The notes under the pieces are model-generated. The model worked only from the letters and a program-made list of their open reading frames with translations, did not search any database and was not told the origin of the DNA. Position numbers and translations under genes: made by a program. A DNA stretch of 64,000 nucleotides from Bacteroidota bacterium (GTDB taxonomy: Bacteria > Bacteroidota > Bacteroidia > Chitinophagales > Chitinophagaceae), in NCBI GenBank assembly GCA_023437225.1, contig JAEZGS010000023.1, positions 1-64,000 of the forward strand, given 5' to 3'. Positions 33,186 to 42,431 of the stretch are shown in pieces. Position 1 is the first letter of the stretch. The number at the start of each line of letters is the position of its first letter.

Positions 33186-33380
33186 AGATTATTTTTTTGC
33201 AATGGAGACAAAAGGTGCATCGGATGCAGCAGCTTTAATGATCCTGTTTAAGTTTTTATGGAGAAGTGACCGTAACAATTGCAACTTCTTTGCGTGTAAT
33301 GACAAGTCTCGATGAAACAATAAGTAAAGTAAACGATTCGTCTGAGGCAACGCTGCCGAAATCATCGAAAGGTAACGTAG

Positions 33381-34925
33381 TTAACGATTTCGGATTTCAA
33401 GCTTGATATCGTTCAATGCCTTTAAGCCACTTATGTCGGATCGGGACAGTCCGTTTTTTGTCAGATAGAGCCTTTCCGCACCGCCAGACCTTTCAAAATA
33501 TAGTTTGAATTTAGAAGTGGTAAGGTTTGCCAATACTGGATTTTCGCGTTGCTCCAAGACCCATTGTAAAAAAATCTCCGGTTTATCGTCGCTAAATAGG
33601 AGTAGTTCTTCAGGATTCGGCGCAGCGATTTTGAGGATATATCGTTTGCCGGAAGTATCAGTTGCCGTTACTCTGAATGCTTTCTTGCAGAACGTGTATT
33701 TTTCGATAAGCACATCGTCGCCGCACTTCCCATTGATCTTGTAAAAAGTAACCTTATCATCGTATTCTAGGGCATTGTTGCCGGTATTGCCCTTTTCATT
33801 TCCTGCCGCGCGAATGGCGCCTTCGTATTTTGTCCCGATTTTCACGTCCGTGGCAGCCTCACAAGGAACGAAATTGACCGTCCTTGCCGAAAATATAAGG
33901 TCATTCGCTTTCACAGGATCGCCGGAATCGGCAAATAGCCTCTTAAAGTCATAAACGTTGGGGGAGAAAACGTTCCCAGGATTGGAGATCTTTAATGTCA
34001 CGGTAACAATGGTATTGTAGGAGATGTCACCGAGCGGGCGCCCTCGCTGGGCAACCACAAGTTGCTTGTCAGAGAAACTAAATCCAGTTCTCAAGCGTCG
34101 TAGTTTTAAAGCGACCGCCTCTTTAATTGTTTCATTGTTTAGGTAGCCCAATTCGCCGGCCACTTTTGCGTTGGCCGAGGCTGTATTGGTAGCAGTATTG
34201 CTGCCTTCCAGAGTGCCTCCGATATTGTCGGTTTTATCAATCGTGCCAACGACATTGCCTTTTCCGTCATAAACGGTTTCTTTTCGCACCGTTCCGTCGG
34301 AAGACGTGCTTGTGTTTTTTGCGTTCGCGGTGTTGTTGACAGTGCCGCCAGCTCCATATTCGCTGGTCAGCTTAGTGTTGAAAGTTACTGTTTGATCTCT
34401 AGATAAGGTGCCCAAGTCAATCTCGTCAATTTCATTTTGCAATTTATCAACTGAGTAAAGCGAAACACCGGAAGGAAGGGTCAGATAGTTAGTGAGATAT
34501 TCTAATCTGGTATTCCCATGCATCATCTCGGAGCTGTTATAGAATTTGTTCCAGTGACCAAAGTGCAACTGCACTTTGTAAAGCGTGAAGTCCGTAGGTT
34601 TGCTTTCTGCTGGCTTTTTGGGTGAGTCGATTATTGGCTTTGCCAGGTATTTTATTAGGCTGTCCGGATGCCGCACCTGGGAAGCGACGATCCTCAAGTA
34701 AACGTGTGCTAGCGAATCGCGCAAATCAAAAAACGTTTTGGGCTTCTCCCATTCCTCAGCAATTTTGAGAAAAGGGGTAACGCCAACAGACACGCCCAGT
34801 AGACTATCCGGTGCAACTTTGTATTGATATTGGCCTTTTTGCAAATTGCTGATTAGCGGTCTGGCACAAGCCGCAAGCATGATGGTGTACAATAAAAATG
34901 CTGAAACATGTGTTGTTTTTGCCAT
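33381..34925 (-). CDS. Large lipoprotein of unknown function
   Basis: 514 aa. The N-terminus is a lipoprotein signal peptide with lipobox MLAAC at about residues 16-20. The mature protein has a Ser/Thr/Asn/Ala-rich, gap-like low-complexity region (about 200-260, with repeated NTA/TNT steps) flanked by beta-rich parts. I do not recognise a domain. It begins 2 bases after the 157-aa gene upstream, so the two form an operon. It is probably tethered to a membrane surface in the periplasm or on the cell exterior. Confidence 0.6.
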   Translation of the reverse strand: MAKTTHVSAFLLYTIMLAACARPLISNLQKGQYQYKVAPDSLLGVSVGVTPFLKIAEEWEKPKTFFDLRDSLAHVYLRIVASQVRHPDSLIKYLAKPIIDSPKKPAESKPTDFTLYKVQLHFGHWNKFYNSSEMMHGNTRLEYLTNYLTLPSGVSLYSVDKLQNEIDEIDLGTLSRDQTVTFNTKLTSEYGAGGTVNNTANAKNTSTSSDGTVRKETVYDGKGNVVGTIDKTDNIGGTLEGSNTATNTASANAKVAGELGYLNNETIKEAVALKLRRLRTGFSFSDKQLVVAQRGRPLGDISYNTIVTVTLKISNPGNVFSPNVYDFKRLFADSGDPVKANDLIFSARTVNFVPCEAATDVKIGTKYEGAIRAAGNEKGNTGNNALEYDDKVTFYKINGKCGDDVLIEKYTFCKKAFRVTATDTSGKRYILKIAAPNPEELLLFSDDKPEIFLQWVLEQRENPVLANLTTSKFKLYFERSGGAERLYLTKNGLSRSDISGLKALNDIKLEIRNR

Positions 34926-34927
34926 CG

Positions 34928-35401
34928 TTAAAGTAGCTTAAACTTCGTATAAAAAACAGAGTCAACCTCGGGCTTACAACGGTCCATGACACGCCCTACA
35001 AAGTTGGCCTGATAAGTTTTGCCCAACTCATCGCCGTTGCAACTAATTTCGCCGTTGTTTACTGCGTAATAATTTGTGCTAGCAGGAAGCGTCACTTTCG
35101 TGCCGGGTCTTGGCGGATTGTTCACCATGAAAGCGGTGTGAATTACGTCCCCGGATTTTACACCCCTACGCCAAGAAGCATTCAGCTCATTGAAGTAACG
35201 GTTTATTTTCCGCCGGACATAATCTTCTTTATATCCCTGCAGTATTAGAATTGCAATAGAGGGGTGGCCAGCATCGTCCGCTTGTATTCTTGCTTTGAAA
35301 CTTTTATTGTGCCCCTTGTGTTCATGGTCAAATTCCAGATACGCATTGGGCGCAGCTACTTCGCGCCACCGCATTGCTACTTCTTTCATCTTCTTACGCA
35401 T
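34928..35401 (-). CDS. Hypothetical protein coupled to a lipoprotein gene
   Basis: 157 aa, basic N-terminus, no signal peptide. Contains FDHEHKGHNKSFKARIQADD and a helix EDYVRRKINRYFNELNASW, followed by a beta-rich C-terminal half. No domain is recognised. Its stop lies 2 bases before the lipoprotein start, so co-translation is likely. The upstream 292 bases (35402-35693) are AT-rich and hold nothing I can assign beyond a probable promoter. Confidence 0.5.
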   Translation of the reverse strand: MRKKMKEVAMRWREVAAPNAYLEFDHEHKGHNKSFKARIQADDAGHPSIAILILQGYKEDYVRRKINRYFNELNASWRRGVKSGDVIHTAFMVNNPPRPGTKVTLPASTNYYAVNNGEISCNGDELGKTYQANFVGRVMDRCKPEVDSVFYTKFKLL

Positions 35402-35693
35402 TGTAGATGGTATTACATTAGATGATGTCTATAATAGAATTTCGATAAAGTGGTAGGGACAGCGGCTAGATGTCTAAGAGTACGAGTAGCTCCTTCGTAA
35501 ATTTGATAGGCGATATAATAATAATAAAAACTTTCTTATAAACAAAACATATGCTTTGCTAGTGGAGCTATTTGCTACTACCATATAAAGAAGTATGCTA
35601 TTGCAAATTTGTGTTGTGGTCTTAAAAGAGCAGCATCTACAAGTAGATGAGAAAGTTTGTTCCTTGTCGAACCGAGCAACGAATGCCAAAGAC

Positions 35694-36377
35694 TCACGTC
35701 ACGTCCGAAGAGCCAATTTCTTTCATATCTACAAGTCCCAACCTGATTGCCTCCAACACCATTCCTACACGGCTTTTCACTTCTAGTTTAGCAAAAACGC
35801 TTTCTCTGTATCCATCGATCGTTCGTTCGGACACGCCCATTAAATGAGCAATTTGTTTGTACGTAAGGTCGCTGCAAGCATATTTCAAAAATATAAGTTC
35901 TTTGTCGGTTAAACCGTGTGCCTCTTTATTATTTTGATTTCGCAGCAACCTTGCAGAGCGTTTGCTTGAAACATCAGAATTGAAATAGCCTGTTTCGTTA
36001 ATCTCAATTAATGCCTTTTCGAGCTCAGTAGGATGAATATCTTTTAGCAGATAAGCACAACAGCCAGCGCGAATCATTTTAATGACGGTCTGATCCTCTT
36101 CCTGCATTGTAAGTGCAACTATTCGCACAGTTGGGAAGTCCCTGGCTACGATTTCTGCTGCCTTTGGTCCATTTAGCACAGGCATACTCACATCAAGTAG
36201 TAATATGTCTGGCAATATCGGTGTGTTTTTAAACCTTTCAATCAAAATTTTACCATTGGGTGCTTCTATAATTACTTCGAATCGCTGAAAAGTTTCGATA
36301 AGTATCGTGAGTGCCTTACAGAATAATTGGTGATCATCCGCAATAGCAATCTTTATTTTGTTGATTGATCCCCCCAT
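35694..36377 (-). CDS. NarL/LuxR-family response regulator
   Basis: 227 aa. The receiver domain (about residues 7-125) has KIAIADDHQLF (acidic pair D14-D15), DILLLDVSMPVLNG (phospho-acceptor D62), IVALTMQ (Thr) and CAYLLKDIHP (Lys). The C-terminal LuxR-type helix-turn-helix (about 155-215) reads LTDKELIFLKYACSDLTYKQIA ... SERTIDGYRE. Phosphorylated dimers would bind promoter DNA. It follows the sensor-kinase gene by 55 bases, and the two form a cognate pair. Targets are unknown. Confidence 0.92.
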   Translation of the reverse strand: MGGSINKIKIAIADDHQLFCKALTILIETFQRFEVIIEAPNGKILIERFKNTPILPDILLLDVSMPVLNGPKAAEIVARDFPTVRIVALTMQEEDQTVIKMIRAGCCAYLLKDIHPTELEKALIEINETGYFNSDVSSKRSARLLRNQNNKEAHGLTDKELIFLKYACSDLTYKQIAHLMGVSERTIDGYRESVFAKLEVKSRVGMVLEAIRLGLVDMKEIGSSDVT

Positions 36378-36432
36378 AAAAAAAAATTTTTCGGTTCCAA
36401 ATATTCTTAATTGCTGGACCTGCTCCGTTTGA

Positions 36433-37203
36433 TTATCGATTCAAGGGAATATTGATGGTTATCCGTGTGCCTTCGCCATCAGCGGATTGCCATTCAATGT
36501 TTCCTCCCAAGAGGGCTGTACGGTGTTGCATATTTAATAAGCCGATACCCTTAAGGCCTAATTCATCAACATTAAAACCTTTCCCGTTATCATTGATTTG
36601 CACCCGAACTTCTTCTTGTTGCTCTATGTTGATTATAATTCTTGTTGCTGCAGAATGCTTTATTGAATTGTGCAGTGCTTCCTGGATGATTCGGAACAAC
36701 ATTACGCTTGATTCTGAATCCAAGGGAATTGAATCTTGCCCTGAAATTATCTGGACATATGCAAGTTGCGCCGCATTTATTCTTTCGGCTTCTGCCTTGA
36801 GACTGTCAACAATATTGAACTGGCTAAGCCATTCCTTATTAAGCGACTTGGTTAACATTCTAAGGTCTTGTATAGCTTTTGCTAAAGTATGGTTCGCTGT
36901 TATGAGAGTGTCAGGTGGCGGATCTATTGAACGTTCAACTGTTCCAAGTAGCATACGTGTAGTACTGAGCAACTGGCCAATGTTATCATGTAGGTCTTCG
37001 GCTATCTGATGGAAAGTGTTTTCTTGCGTTTCCAGTTGCGTTTTGAAAATCTCCTTTTGAAACGCACTTTCCAGCCTTTGTTTTTCTATGATATACTTGT
37101 GATGACGCTTTTGATACAAAAAAATGAAAAGGATAATAAAGGAAACAAGCAACGAAAAAATCGCAGCTCCACCAACGATAAGGATTCTATGATCTACATT
37201 CAT
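36433..37203 (-). CDS. NarL-type sensor histidine kinase
   Basis: 256 aa. One transmembrane segment (about residues 8-30), then a coiled linker and a HisKA_3 dimerisation helix with AEDLHDNIGQLLS (H72 as phosphorylation site). The HATPase_c domain has IIQEALHNSIKHSAA (N-box) and QINDNGKGFNVDELGLKGIGLLNM (G1-G2). There is almost no extracytoplasmic part, so it probably senses through the partner membrane protein whose gene overlaps its start by 4 bases. It phosphorylates the response regulator encoded next. Confidence 0.9.
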   Translation of the reverse strand: MNVDHRILIVGGAAIFSLLVSFIILFIFLYQKRHHKYIIEKQRLESAFQKEIFKTQLETQENTFHQIAEDLHDNIGQLLSTTRMLLGTVERSIDPPPDTLITANHTLAKAIQDLRMLTKSLNKEWLSQFNIVDSLKAEAERINAAQLAYVQIISGQDSIPLDSESSVMLFRIIQEALHNSIKHSAATRIIINIEQQEEVRVQINDNGKGFNVDELGLKGIGLLNMQHRTALLGGNIEWQSADGEGTRITINIPLNR

Positions 37204-37868
37204 TTGTAAGAAGTTATGTTTGTAGATGAATATGAGACCCTTTGGATTTGCAAGAAGCCTACGGTAATGATTGAGTACATAAGCGTATTAAATACGTTGT
37301 GTATTATTTTCAGATCAGCGGTAACTGAATCAAAGAATGCAAAGTGAAAGTAGGTGACTGGCGCGTAAAAAAGGAGGGCTACGGCGAACCAAAACATCGG
37401 TAATGATGGCAAAATCAAACGGTCGTCGCGAACGTATATGTCGTAGAAATACAAGAGGACAAAGCACACCTGAATAAAGCTTGACAGGCAAACTAATTGC
37501 GCAATAAAAATTTTCGTGATGCCAAAAGTAACAAAGAAAAACGTCGATATTATTACAAAAACTGCTATCATTATCCCAATCCAAATTCTGGCCCTGATAT
37601 ATCTGATACTTAACCAAAATATCAGACCCCACATAAGTAAGTCAAAAAGGGTATATACGTTGTACATCAATTGTTTCATATCATAACTTGCATATTCTGC
37701 AGAAAGTTGTGGAAACGAAGCGATAACCAATAAGAACAAAACAAGTCGAGAGGTTTGATCTAACAACTGCAGCTTTAATACGCCAACAAGTATTGGCAGC
37801 ATTACTGAGTATTCGGAAACTTTTTGAAGCGCTCTATATACATTAACCAAAATGATTTCGTAAGTCAT
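37200..37868 (-). CDS. Polytopic membrane protein, likely sensory partner of the kinase
   Basis: 222 aa with about six to seven hydrophobic helices and very little soluble sequence. It overlaps the kinase gene by 4 bases, so expression is coupled. Membrane proteins of this kind precede NarL-type kinases in many Chitinophagaceae and are presumed to supply the sensing part. No ligand can be proposed. The 297 bases upstream (37869-38165) carry the divergent start region of this operon and the small plus-strand gene, without other genes. Confidence 0.65.
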   Translation of the reverse strand: MTYEIILVNVYRALQKVSEYSVMLPILVGVLKLQLLDQTSRLVLFLLVIASFPQLSAEYASYDMKQLMYNVYTLFDLLMWGLIFWLSIRYIRARIWIGIMIAVFVIISTFFFVTFGITKIFIAQLVCLSSFIQVCFVLLYFYDIYVRDDRLILPSLPMFWFAVALLFYAPVTYFHFAFFDSVTADLKIIHNVFNTLMYSIITVGFLQIQRVSYSSTNITSYK

Positions 37869-38165
37869 ATCGTACCATTAAGTGCAGGTCATCAAATTGA
37901 TAGAAAATGTGGATTCGGCAATGCAACCTTAAGAAACAAGAAATAATTGACTCGTCAAAGTGGTAGTTCATTTAGTTTACGCCCGCCAGTCGATTGCATA
38001 AAAGTTTCCTAGGTTGTTGCTTTTCTGAAAAATGTTTTAAATATTGAGGTAAATTTTTTCACCGCCTTTTATTACGTACTTCACGAAGCTCCCCCGTAAT
38101 GCCTGTGAACTCAAACTTACAGCAGATTCATCGTACATACTATTCACATCTTAAACATCTAACTT

Positions 38166-38564
38166 ATGGGCATTAGTAAGTCAGCAGCGGATTCTTTCGT
38201 AAATGAATACCTCCAAATACTGTCAGTACTTGGAAACCCCGAAGGGTCGTCCGAAACCCAAAACGCAAAGGCTCAACGCTATTTTTCATCAGGGCTTATT
38301 TCATTCATCTTTTCAAAAGAAAGAATCGATGCTTTGTTTGCGGCAAACACACAAGCAAATGCCCTGCGGATCTATTATGGAGCACATACTGATGGCGAGC
38401 CAACACTGGTGCTCATAACCTGCGATTTGAACGCTACTGATAAGCACATCAACTTACTAACACCTCAGTTCTTGACAGTCGAACAACATCCTGAGCCGAG
38501 AACCAGCAACCGAAGTGGATTGACAGAAGGTGGTTTTGATTTGGCAAACGATCCGATCGAGTAA
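38166..38564 (+). CDS. Hypothetical protein
   Basis: 132 aa, soluble, no signal peptide. It shows SKSAADSFVNEYLQIL near the N-terminus, a central beta section (LRIYYGAHTDGEPTLVLITCDL), and an acidic, polar, probably disordered C-terminus. Proteins of this texture are common single genes in Chitinophagaceae, but I cannot assign a function. It is convergent with the broken metallopeptidase gene. Confidence 0.55.
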   Translation: MGISKSAADSFVNEYLQILSVLGNPEGSSETQNAKAQRYFSSGLISFIFSKERIDALFAANTQANALRIYYGAHTDGEPTLVLITCDLNATDKHINLLTPQFLTVEQHPEPRTSNRSGLTEGGFDLANDPIE

Positions 38565-38607
38565 TCATAGAACTGACCGACGGAAATTAGCCCAAGCGTA
38601 AAATTAG

Positions 38608-39359
38608 TTATGGGTATCGCTGTCTAATGTTTTCTAAATCTAAACGCGATAACTTTGTAGGCAATGGTATCTCTTCGTGGTTTTTGAGTAAATGTTTTGG
38701 TATTGCATAAATCATTATTGATTGTGGATCAAACAAGCTGCTGTTGCTATTAGTGTTTTTGGTGAAGATGAACGAGTCTACCTGGCAGCCCTTCCAGCGA
38801 TAGGTATCATAGAAATATTGATAAACCTGACCGGTATCATAATGAATCGGATTGTTAGGATTTTGCAACTCATGTAATAAACCTAACGAGTGACCGAATT
38901 CATGAAGTACGGAATGTCTGAATTCATCATCACTGTATTGTTCAATGTCTTCCAACCATAATGTTGGCAAGTCGTTATACTTGGTGCTTCGCGCCTCAGT
39001 CCCGACTAACGACTGGTGCCCTCCGTTGTCCAGATCAACTCGGATGTCGGAGTTCCTAATGTCTTTCGTCTCTTGGAATCGAATATTTCCAGCATTGCTC
39101 CATTCGTTTGCTATATTCAATATTCTATTGAAGAGAACTTGCGGTCTCCTGTCGGTGAAATAAACATTAAGGGTATTCTTTTGCCAAAGCGCATCCTTGT
39201 CTGTGCTGGAAAAAAAATTGTCGGGGCCGAGTCGGAAGATTGTTTAAGAGTCACGGCACAGGCAAAGAATATATTTTTTGGTTTGGTCTCACTGCACGAA
39301 TTAGCGACCAAAATGAGTATTGCTACGCACGCCATGATTGTGATACCTGATGCTTTCAT
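38608..39359 (-). pseudogene. Matrixin-like zinc metallopeptidase lipoprotein, frameshifted
   Basis: The 5' part (start near 39359) encodes a lipoprotein signal, MKASGITIMACVAILILVANSC, of which the last six residues give the lipobox. It then runs in one frame to a run of eight A (39210-39217 on the plus strand, T in the message). Shifting one base there joins FFSSTDKDALWQKNTLNVYF to the downstream frame. That frame reads on through ILNIANEWSNAGNI to the zinc site LHEFGHSLGLLHE (HExxHxxGxxH), typical of matrixin/astacin-type enzymes. The reconstructed protein would be about 250 aa, a normal length. So the gene is either broken by a homopolymer slip, phase-variable, or affected by a sequencing error. 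Confidence 0.75.
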
Positions 39360-39424
39360 GAAAAAAGTTTTTGAATGGTCAATTAACAAGGTCGGTTGCT
39401 TCCCCCAACTAGTTTGAAAACTTT

Positions 39425-40876
39425 TTATTTGGCATTTAGTTGGGCAAAATTGTAGGTAATTCCGAGAAACGGCTTTAATCGGTGAATATGGTTGTATTTC
39501 ACTTCGGTGTCGTTTTTATGAATAAACCTTCTTTCTTCACTGCCGTTGTTTGAGTCGAGCAAATTGCTATCGTCCAATATCTGCATTCTTGCGAAGCTGG
39601 CGCCAACTGTAATTACTAACCGTGCTTTTCCGGTAAATATGGCGCTTCCTCCAAGATAAAAGTTAAGGCGTCCATCAACAGGTATGCTGAAACCGGCGCT
39701 GCCACCGAACGAAGTCGCCGATTGTCGCTTCTTGTATACATGCACTAGTGCTCCAATTGAATGTACGGCGAAGTCGGATTTTTGTTGCCTTACGCCAATC
39801 ACTTCACCTTCTTCATTTGAGAATTTGGAAAACGTTTGGTCACCTTTAAATGAAATAAGATAGCCTGCGCTAACGTCAACTTTCAATTGTCCATAAGAAG
39901 TAAATTGATGTTTACCGTATTCTTGAATTTTATCACCGGCCTGGTTTGTTAACGTCAATTCAATCTCCTTCACGTCTTCATTCATTTGACCTGCTATGTA
40001 TGTATGTTGCCAGGGGGTGGATAAGATCTTAGTTTTAAGATCCATAGCCTTGGCTACTTGATAAACAATGCCAGACCAGACAGAGTCTATGGAGAGGTGA
40101 TTGATGCGTTGGTTTACATATTCCATTTCTTCCTTAAAGTATTTCTTTCTTTGAATTGTGGTGGACCCGTCCTTAACGACCAAGGCAATCTGCTTTTTTG
40201 CGTCCTTTAGTTCACCAGTCAGGGTTAGTGATTCCGGCTCGAGTGTTTCATTGACCAGGTCATAGCATAACTGCATGGTTGAACGTTGCAATTTTACGGA
40301 ATCGAGCAATGATTGAACCATAATGCGAGGATCGCGGTGTCCCGCCACCGAGTTAATCAAAGCTTGGATGTTATCTTGTGCTGTTTGTTTTGTGATATTC
40401 GGGTCATCGATTATAGATTTTATGTGGTTCTCGAATAAGCTGAGCGCATGGAGTTTTTGCAAACGGTCAATGAACATAGTGTATTGTTGTAAAAAACTTT
40501 CCAGGCAGGCTTTTGCATCTGCAATCTGTTGTTTCTTCTTTAAAAATGCTGTCATTTGCAGCTTTGCAGTATCGGTTTTATTTATCTCCTCCTTGAGACT
40601 GGCTTTGACATCCTCTACAGCGATATCGCTGATTTTTGGGGTGAAGCTGCCAAAAATTGGGGGTGAGGGATGTGTCAAATCTATATCGTTTCCCTTTCCG
40701 TTTAGCCGCGTGGCAAATGGGTTGTACCCGACAACATTAATTGTGATGCTGTTCTTATGACATACGTATCTTGGTAATGTAGAATAACCACTGTCTTTTG
40801 ATATGTAGAAGGTTTGTGCATTGCAAAGTGCTGATACTGCGATACTCAGCGAGCTTGCGATAAGATGTTTTAGCAT
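39425..40876 (-). CDS. Secreted or outer-membrane-associated hypothetical protein
   Basis: 483 aa. A cleavable signal peptide ends near SALCNAQ. About residues 70-280 are helical and charged, with long coiled stretches (KASLKEEINKTDTAKLQ, ELKDAKKQIALVV). The last about 150 residues are beta-rich with aromatic, alternating strands (GQLKVDVSAGYLISF, GRLNFYLGGSAIF, PFLGITYNF) and could form a small barrel or sit at the outer membrane. No domain is recognised. It lies 65 bases upstream of the broken peptidase gene on the same strand. Confidence 0.6.
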   Translation of the reverse strand: MLKHLIASSLSIAVSALCNAQTFYISKDSGYSTLPRYVCHKNSITINVVGYNPFATRLNGKGNDIDLTHPSPPIFGSFTPKISDIAVEDVKASLKEEINKTDTAKLQMTAFLKKKQQIADAKACLESFLQQYTMFIDRLQKLHALSLFENHIKSIIDDPNITKQTAQDNIQALINSVAGHRDPRIMVQSLLDSVKLQRSTMQLCYDLVNETLEPESLTLTGELKDAKKQIALVVKDGSTTIQRKKYFKEEMEYVNQRINHLSIDSVWSGIVYQVAKAMDLKTKILSTPWQHTYIAGQMNEDVKEIELTLTNQAGDKIQEYGKHQFTSYGQLKVDVSAGYLISFKGDQTFSKFSNEEGEVIGVRQQKSDFAVHSIGALVHVYKKRQSATSFGGSAGFSIPVDGRLNFYLGGSAIFTGKARLVITVGASFARMQILDDSNLLDSNNGSEERRFIHKNDTEVKYNHIHRLKPFLGITYNFAQLNAK

Positions 40877-41225
40877 AACGTGAAGTTTTAGATGCTAAAG
40901 CTACCCTACCCCCTCTCTGCGAGCTACGGGAAATAACGTGTACCATGACCGGGAAAATTCACGTAATCTCGAAGCCGCGGTTTTGCTAAAGCATAATAGC
41001 TATTACAAAGTGTGTTCATTCTTTCACATATCGCATCAATAAAGCCAGCACTTACACGTGTTTTTTCACCTACACCAATCAAGAAAAGCCCGGTATGCAA
41101 CTGAAGTAAATCCCCGTTTCAAACAATTCAATCAGATCCAATCTTTGTATCGTCAACCTGCCGATCCGGATGCAAGTTGTAAGCACCCTATGTCTTTCAA
41201 TTATTCACTCACAAAAATTTAAATT
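40877..41225. other. Divergent intergenic region
   Basis: This 349-base stretch separates a minus-strand secreted-protein gene from the plus-strand lipoprotein gene, so promoters for both should lie here. A partial -7-like string (caatctttgtatc, near 41140-41155) is the best candidate for the plus strand. No gene is seen. Confidence 0.4.
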
Positions 41226-41576
41226 ATGAAATCTATTCACACATGCGTGGCTGCAATCATGCTACTGTTGCTTGCATCATGCGATCCGGGAGATATATTT
41301 CTTGAGCCGGAGACCGCTAAAGTAAAAATTAGAATTGAGTACCTCGGTGCGGGAGGTTATTACAATGACAATATGGACGCAGTTCCCTACAACCTCGCAT
41401 TAGGGGTCAATGGACCTTTTGAGGTCGATCCAGATGCCACGTACAAGATATCTTATAAAGCAGATTATAACTTTCCTGAGGTCCAATTGAATTGGACTCC
41501 GGTTGCCGGACAGACCTGGGTAATACACTGCTTTGTTGAGAACAATATTGAATACATCCGAACCTATGCTGAATGA
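41226..41576 (+). CDS. Small lipoprotein
   Basis: 116 aa with a lipoprotein signal peptide (lipobox LLASC at residues 16-20) and a beta-rich mature part (KVKIRIEYLGAGGYY, YKISYKADYNFPEV) that could form a small immunoglobulin-like or jelly-roll domain. Function is unknown. It is followed 36 bases later by another small secreted-protein gene, and the pair probably shares a transcript ending at the hairpin at 42047-42074. Confidence 0.6.
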   Translation: MKSIHTCVAAIMLLLLASCDPGDIFLEPETAKVKIRIEYLGAGGYYNDNMDAVPYNLALGVNGPFEVDPDATYKISYKADYNFPEVQLNWTPVAGQTWVIHCFVENNIEYIRTYAE

Positions 41577-41612
41577 TCATCCCTCAATAATCAATCTTAA
41601 ATGCTATTTACC

Positions 41613-42014
41613 ATGAAACCGTTAACTATTACTTTGTTTGCAATTATTTTGTTTGCAACAACCTCTATTCAAGCTCAAACCTCAGTTTATCTCTGTACGG
41701 AAACAGGTGCATTTGGCTACTGCTACGGAACCTCAGATGCTGCATCCTGCGCATACGAAAATTGTGTCAGGTTTGGAGGCGAATCTCCAGTCAACATTTT
41801 AACTACTTACGAAACGGGATATGGCGCTATTGCAGTTGGATATAATTCCTACGGCCAACGCGTGGTTGGTGTTGCCGCAGGTTATGATAATCTGGCCGAC
41901 GCGAGAAGGCGTGCTATTTCCGAATGCTCGTCAAGTGGTGGTCGCGACATTTACATATTCGATTCTTGGAACGACAGCTCCAGAGATTATAATGAACCCT
42001 CACCTAAAAAATAA
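41613..42014 (+). CDS. Secreted DUF4189-like protein
   Basis: 133 aa from the ATG at 41613; an ATG at 41601 in the same frame is possible, but the later one begins a textbook signal peptide ending SIQAQ. The mature protein has YGAIAVGYNSYGQRVVGVAAGY then ADARRRAISEC, the repeat-like DUF4189 pattern (A-I-A ... A...A...C), with paired cysteines that should form disulfides in the periplasm or outside. The biochemical role of this family is not known to me. Confidence 0.65.
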   Translation: MKPLTITLFAIILFATTSIQAQTSVYLCTETGAFGYCYGTSDAASCAYENCVRFGGESPVNILTTYETGYGAIAVGYNSYGQRVVGVAAGYDNLADARRRAISECSSSGGRDIYIFDSWNDSSRDYNEPSPKK

Positions 42015-42046
42015 GCCTCTAACCCTAATGTAGTTAATGAAAATGT

Positions 42047-42074
42047 AAAGGGCTGTCGATTACGACAGCCCTTT
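42047..42074. terminator. Bidirectional rho-independent terminator
   Basis: AAAGGGCTGTCG, loop ATTA, CGACAGCCCTTT: a 12-bp perfect stem flanked by A/T-rich tracts, placed between the DUF4189-like gene (plus) and the SDR relic (minus). Confidence 0.85.
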
Positions 42075-42101
42075 GTTTACTTTTAGTGTATTTCCTTTCT
42101 T

Positions 42102-42431
42102 TTAAACATTCCCATAACTATTCAACTGACCTCCATCAATTGCAATGGTTTGTCCGTTGACATACAACGCTTCATCGATCAAAAGAAATCGCACAACATT
42201 CGCAATTTCTTCTGCCAATCCTAATCGCTTTGTTCGGTCTGCTTGTGCATAATCGGTTTCAGCAGCCTTTGGATCTTGTGGATTCACGTGCTTGAATGCT
42301 TCGGCTACCATCGGTGTTAGGATCGCGCCGGGTGCAATGGTATTTGTAATGAATCCATCTCTTCCATTTTCCAATGCTGCGTTCTTGGTCATGCCCGATA
42401 CTGCATGTTTACTTGCTACATAGTTAATGTT
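42102..42431 (-). pseudogene. C-terminal fragment of a short-chain dehydrogenase (SDR)
   Basis: The frame reads NYVASKHAVSGMTKNAALENG, which includes the SDR active-site YxxxK (YVASK), then NTIAPGAILTPMV and ends with YVNGQTIAIDGG, the normal SDR C-terminus. The N-terminal two thirds with the GxxxGxG cofactor site are absent. In the message, the fragment begins directly after the stop codon of the NAD(P)-binding gene upstream (TAA, then AAC ATT AAC TAT), so a deletion has joined the two. An internal ATG could express a 96-aa remnant, but it would not be an enzyme. Confidence 0.8.

Noticed and set aside
1960..41000. CRISPR array or integrase belonging to the island
   Set aside because: No regularly spaced direct repeats, no Cas-like gene and no tyrosine or serine recombinase motifs were found.
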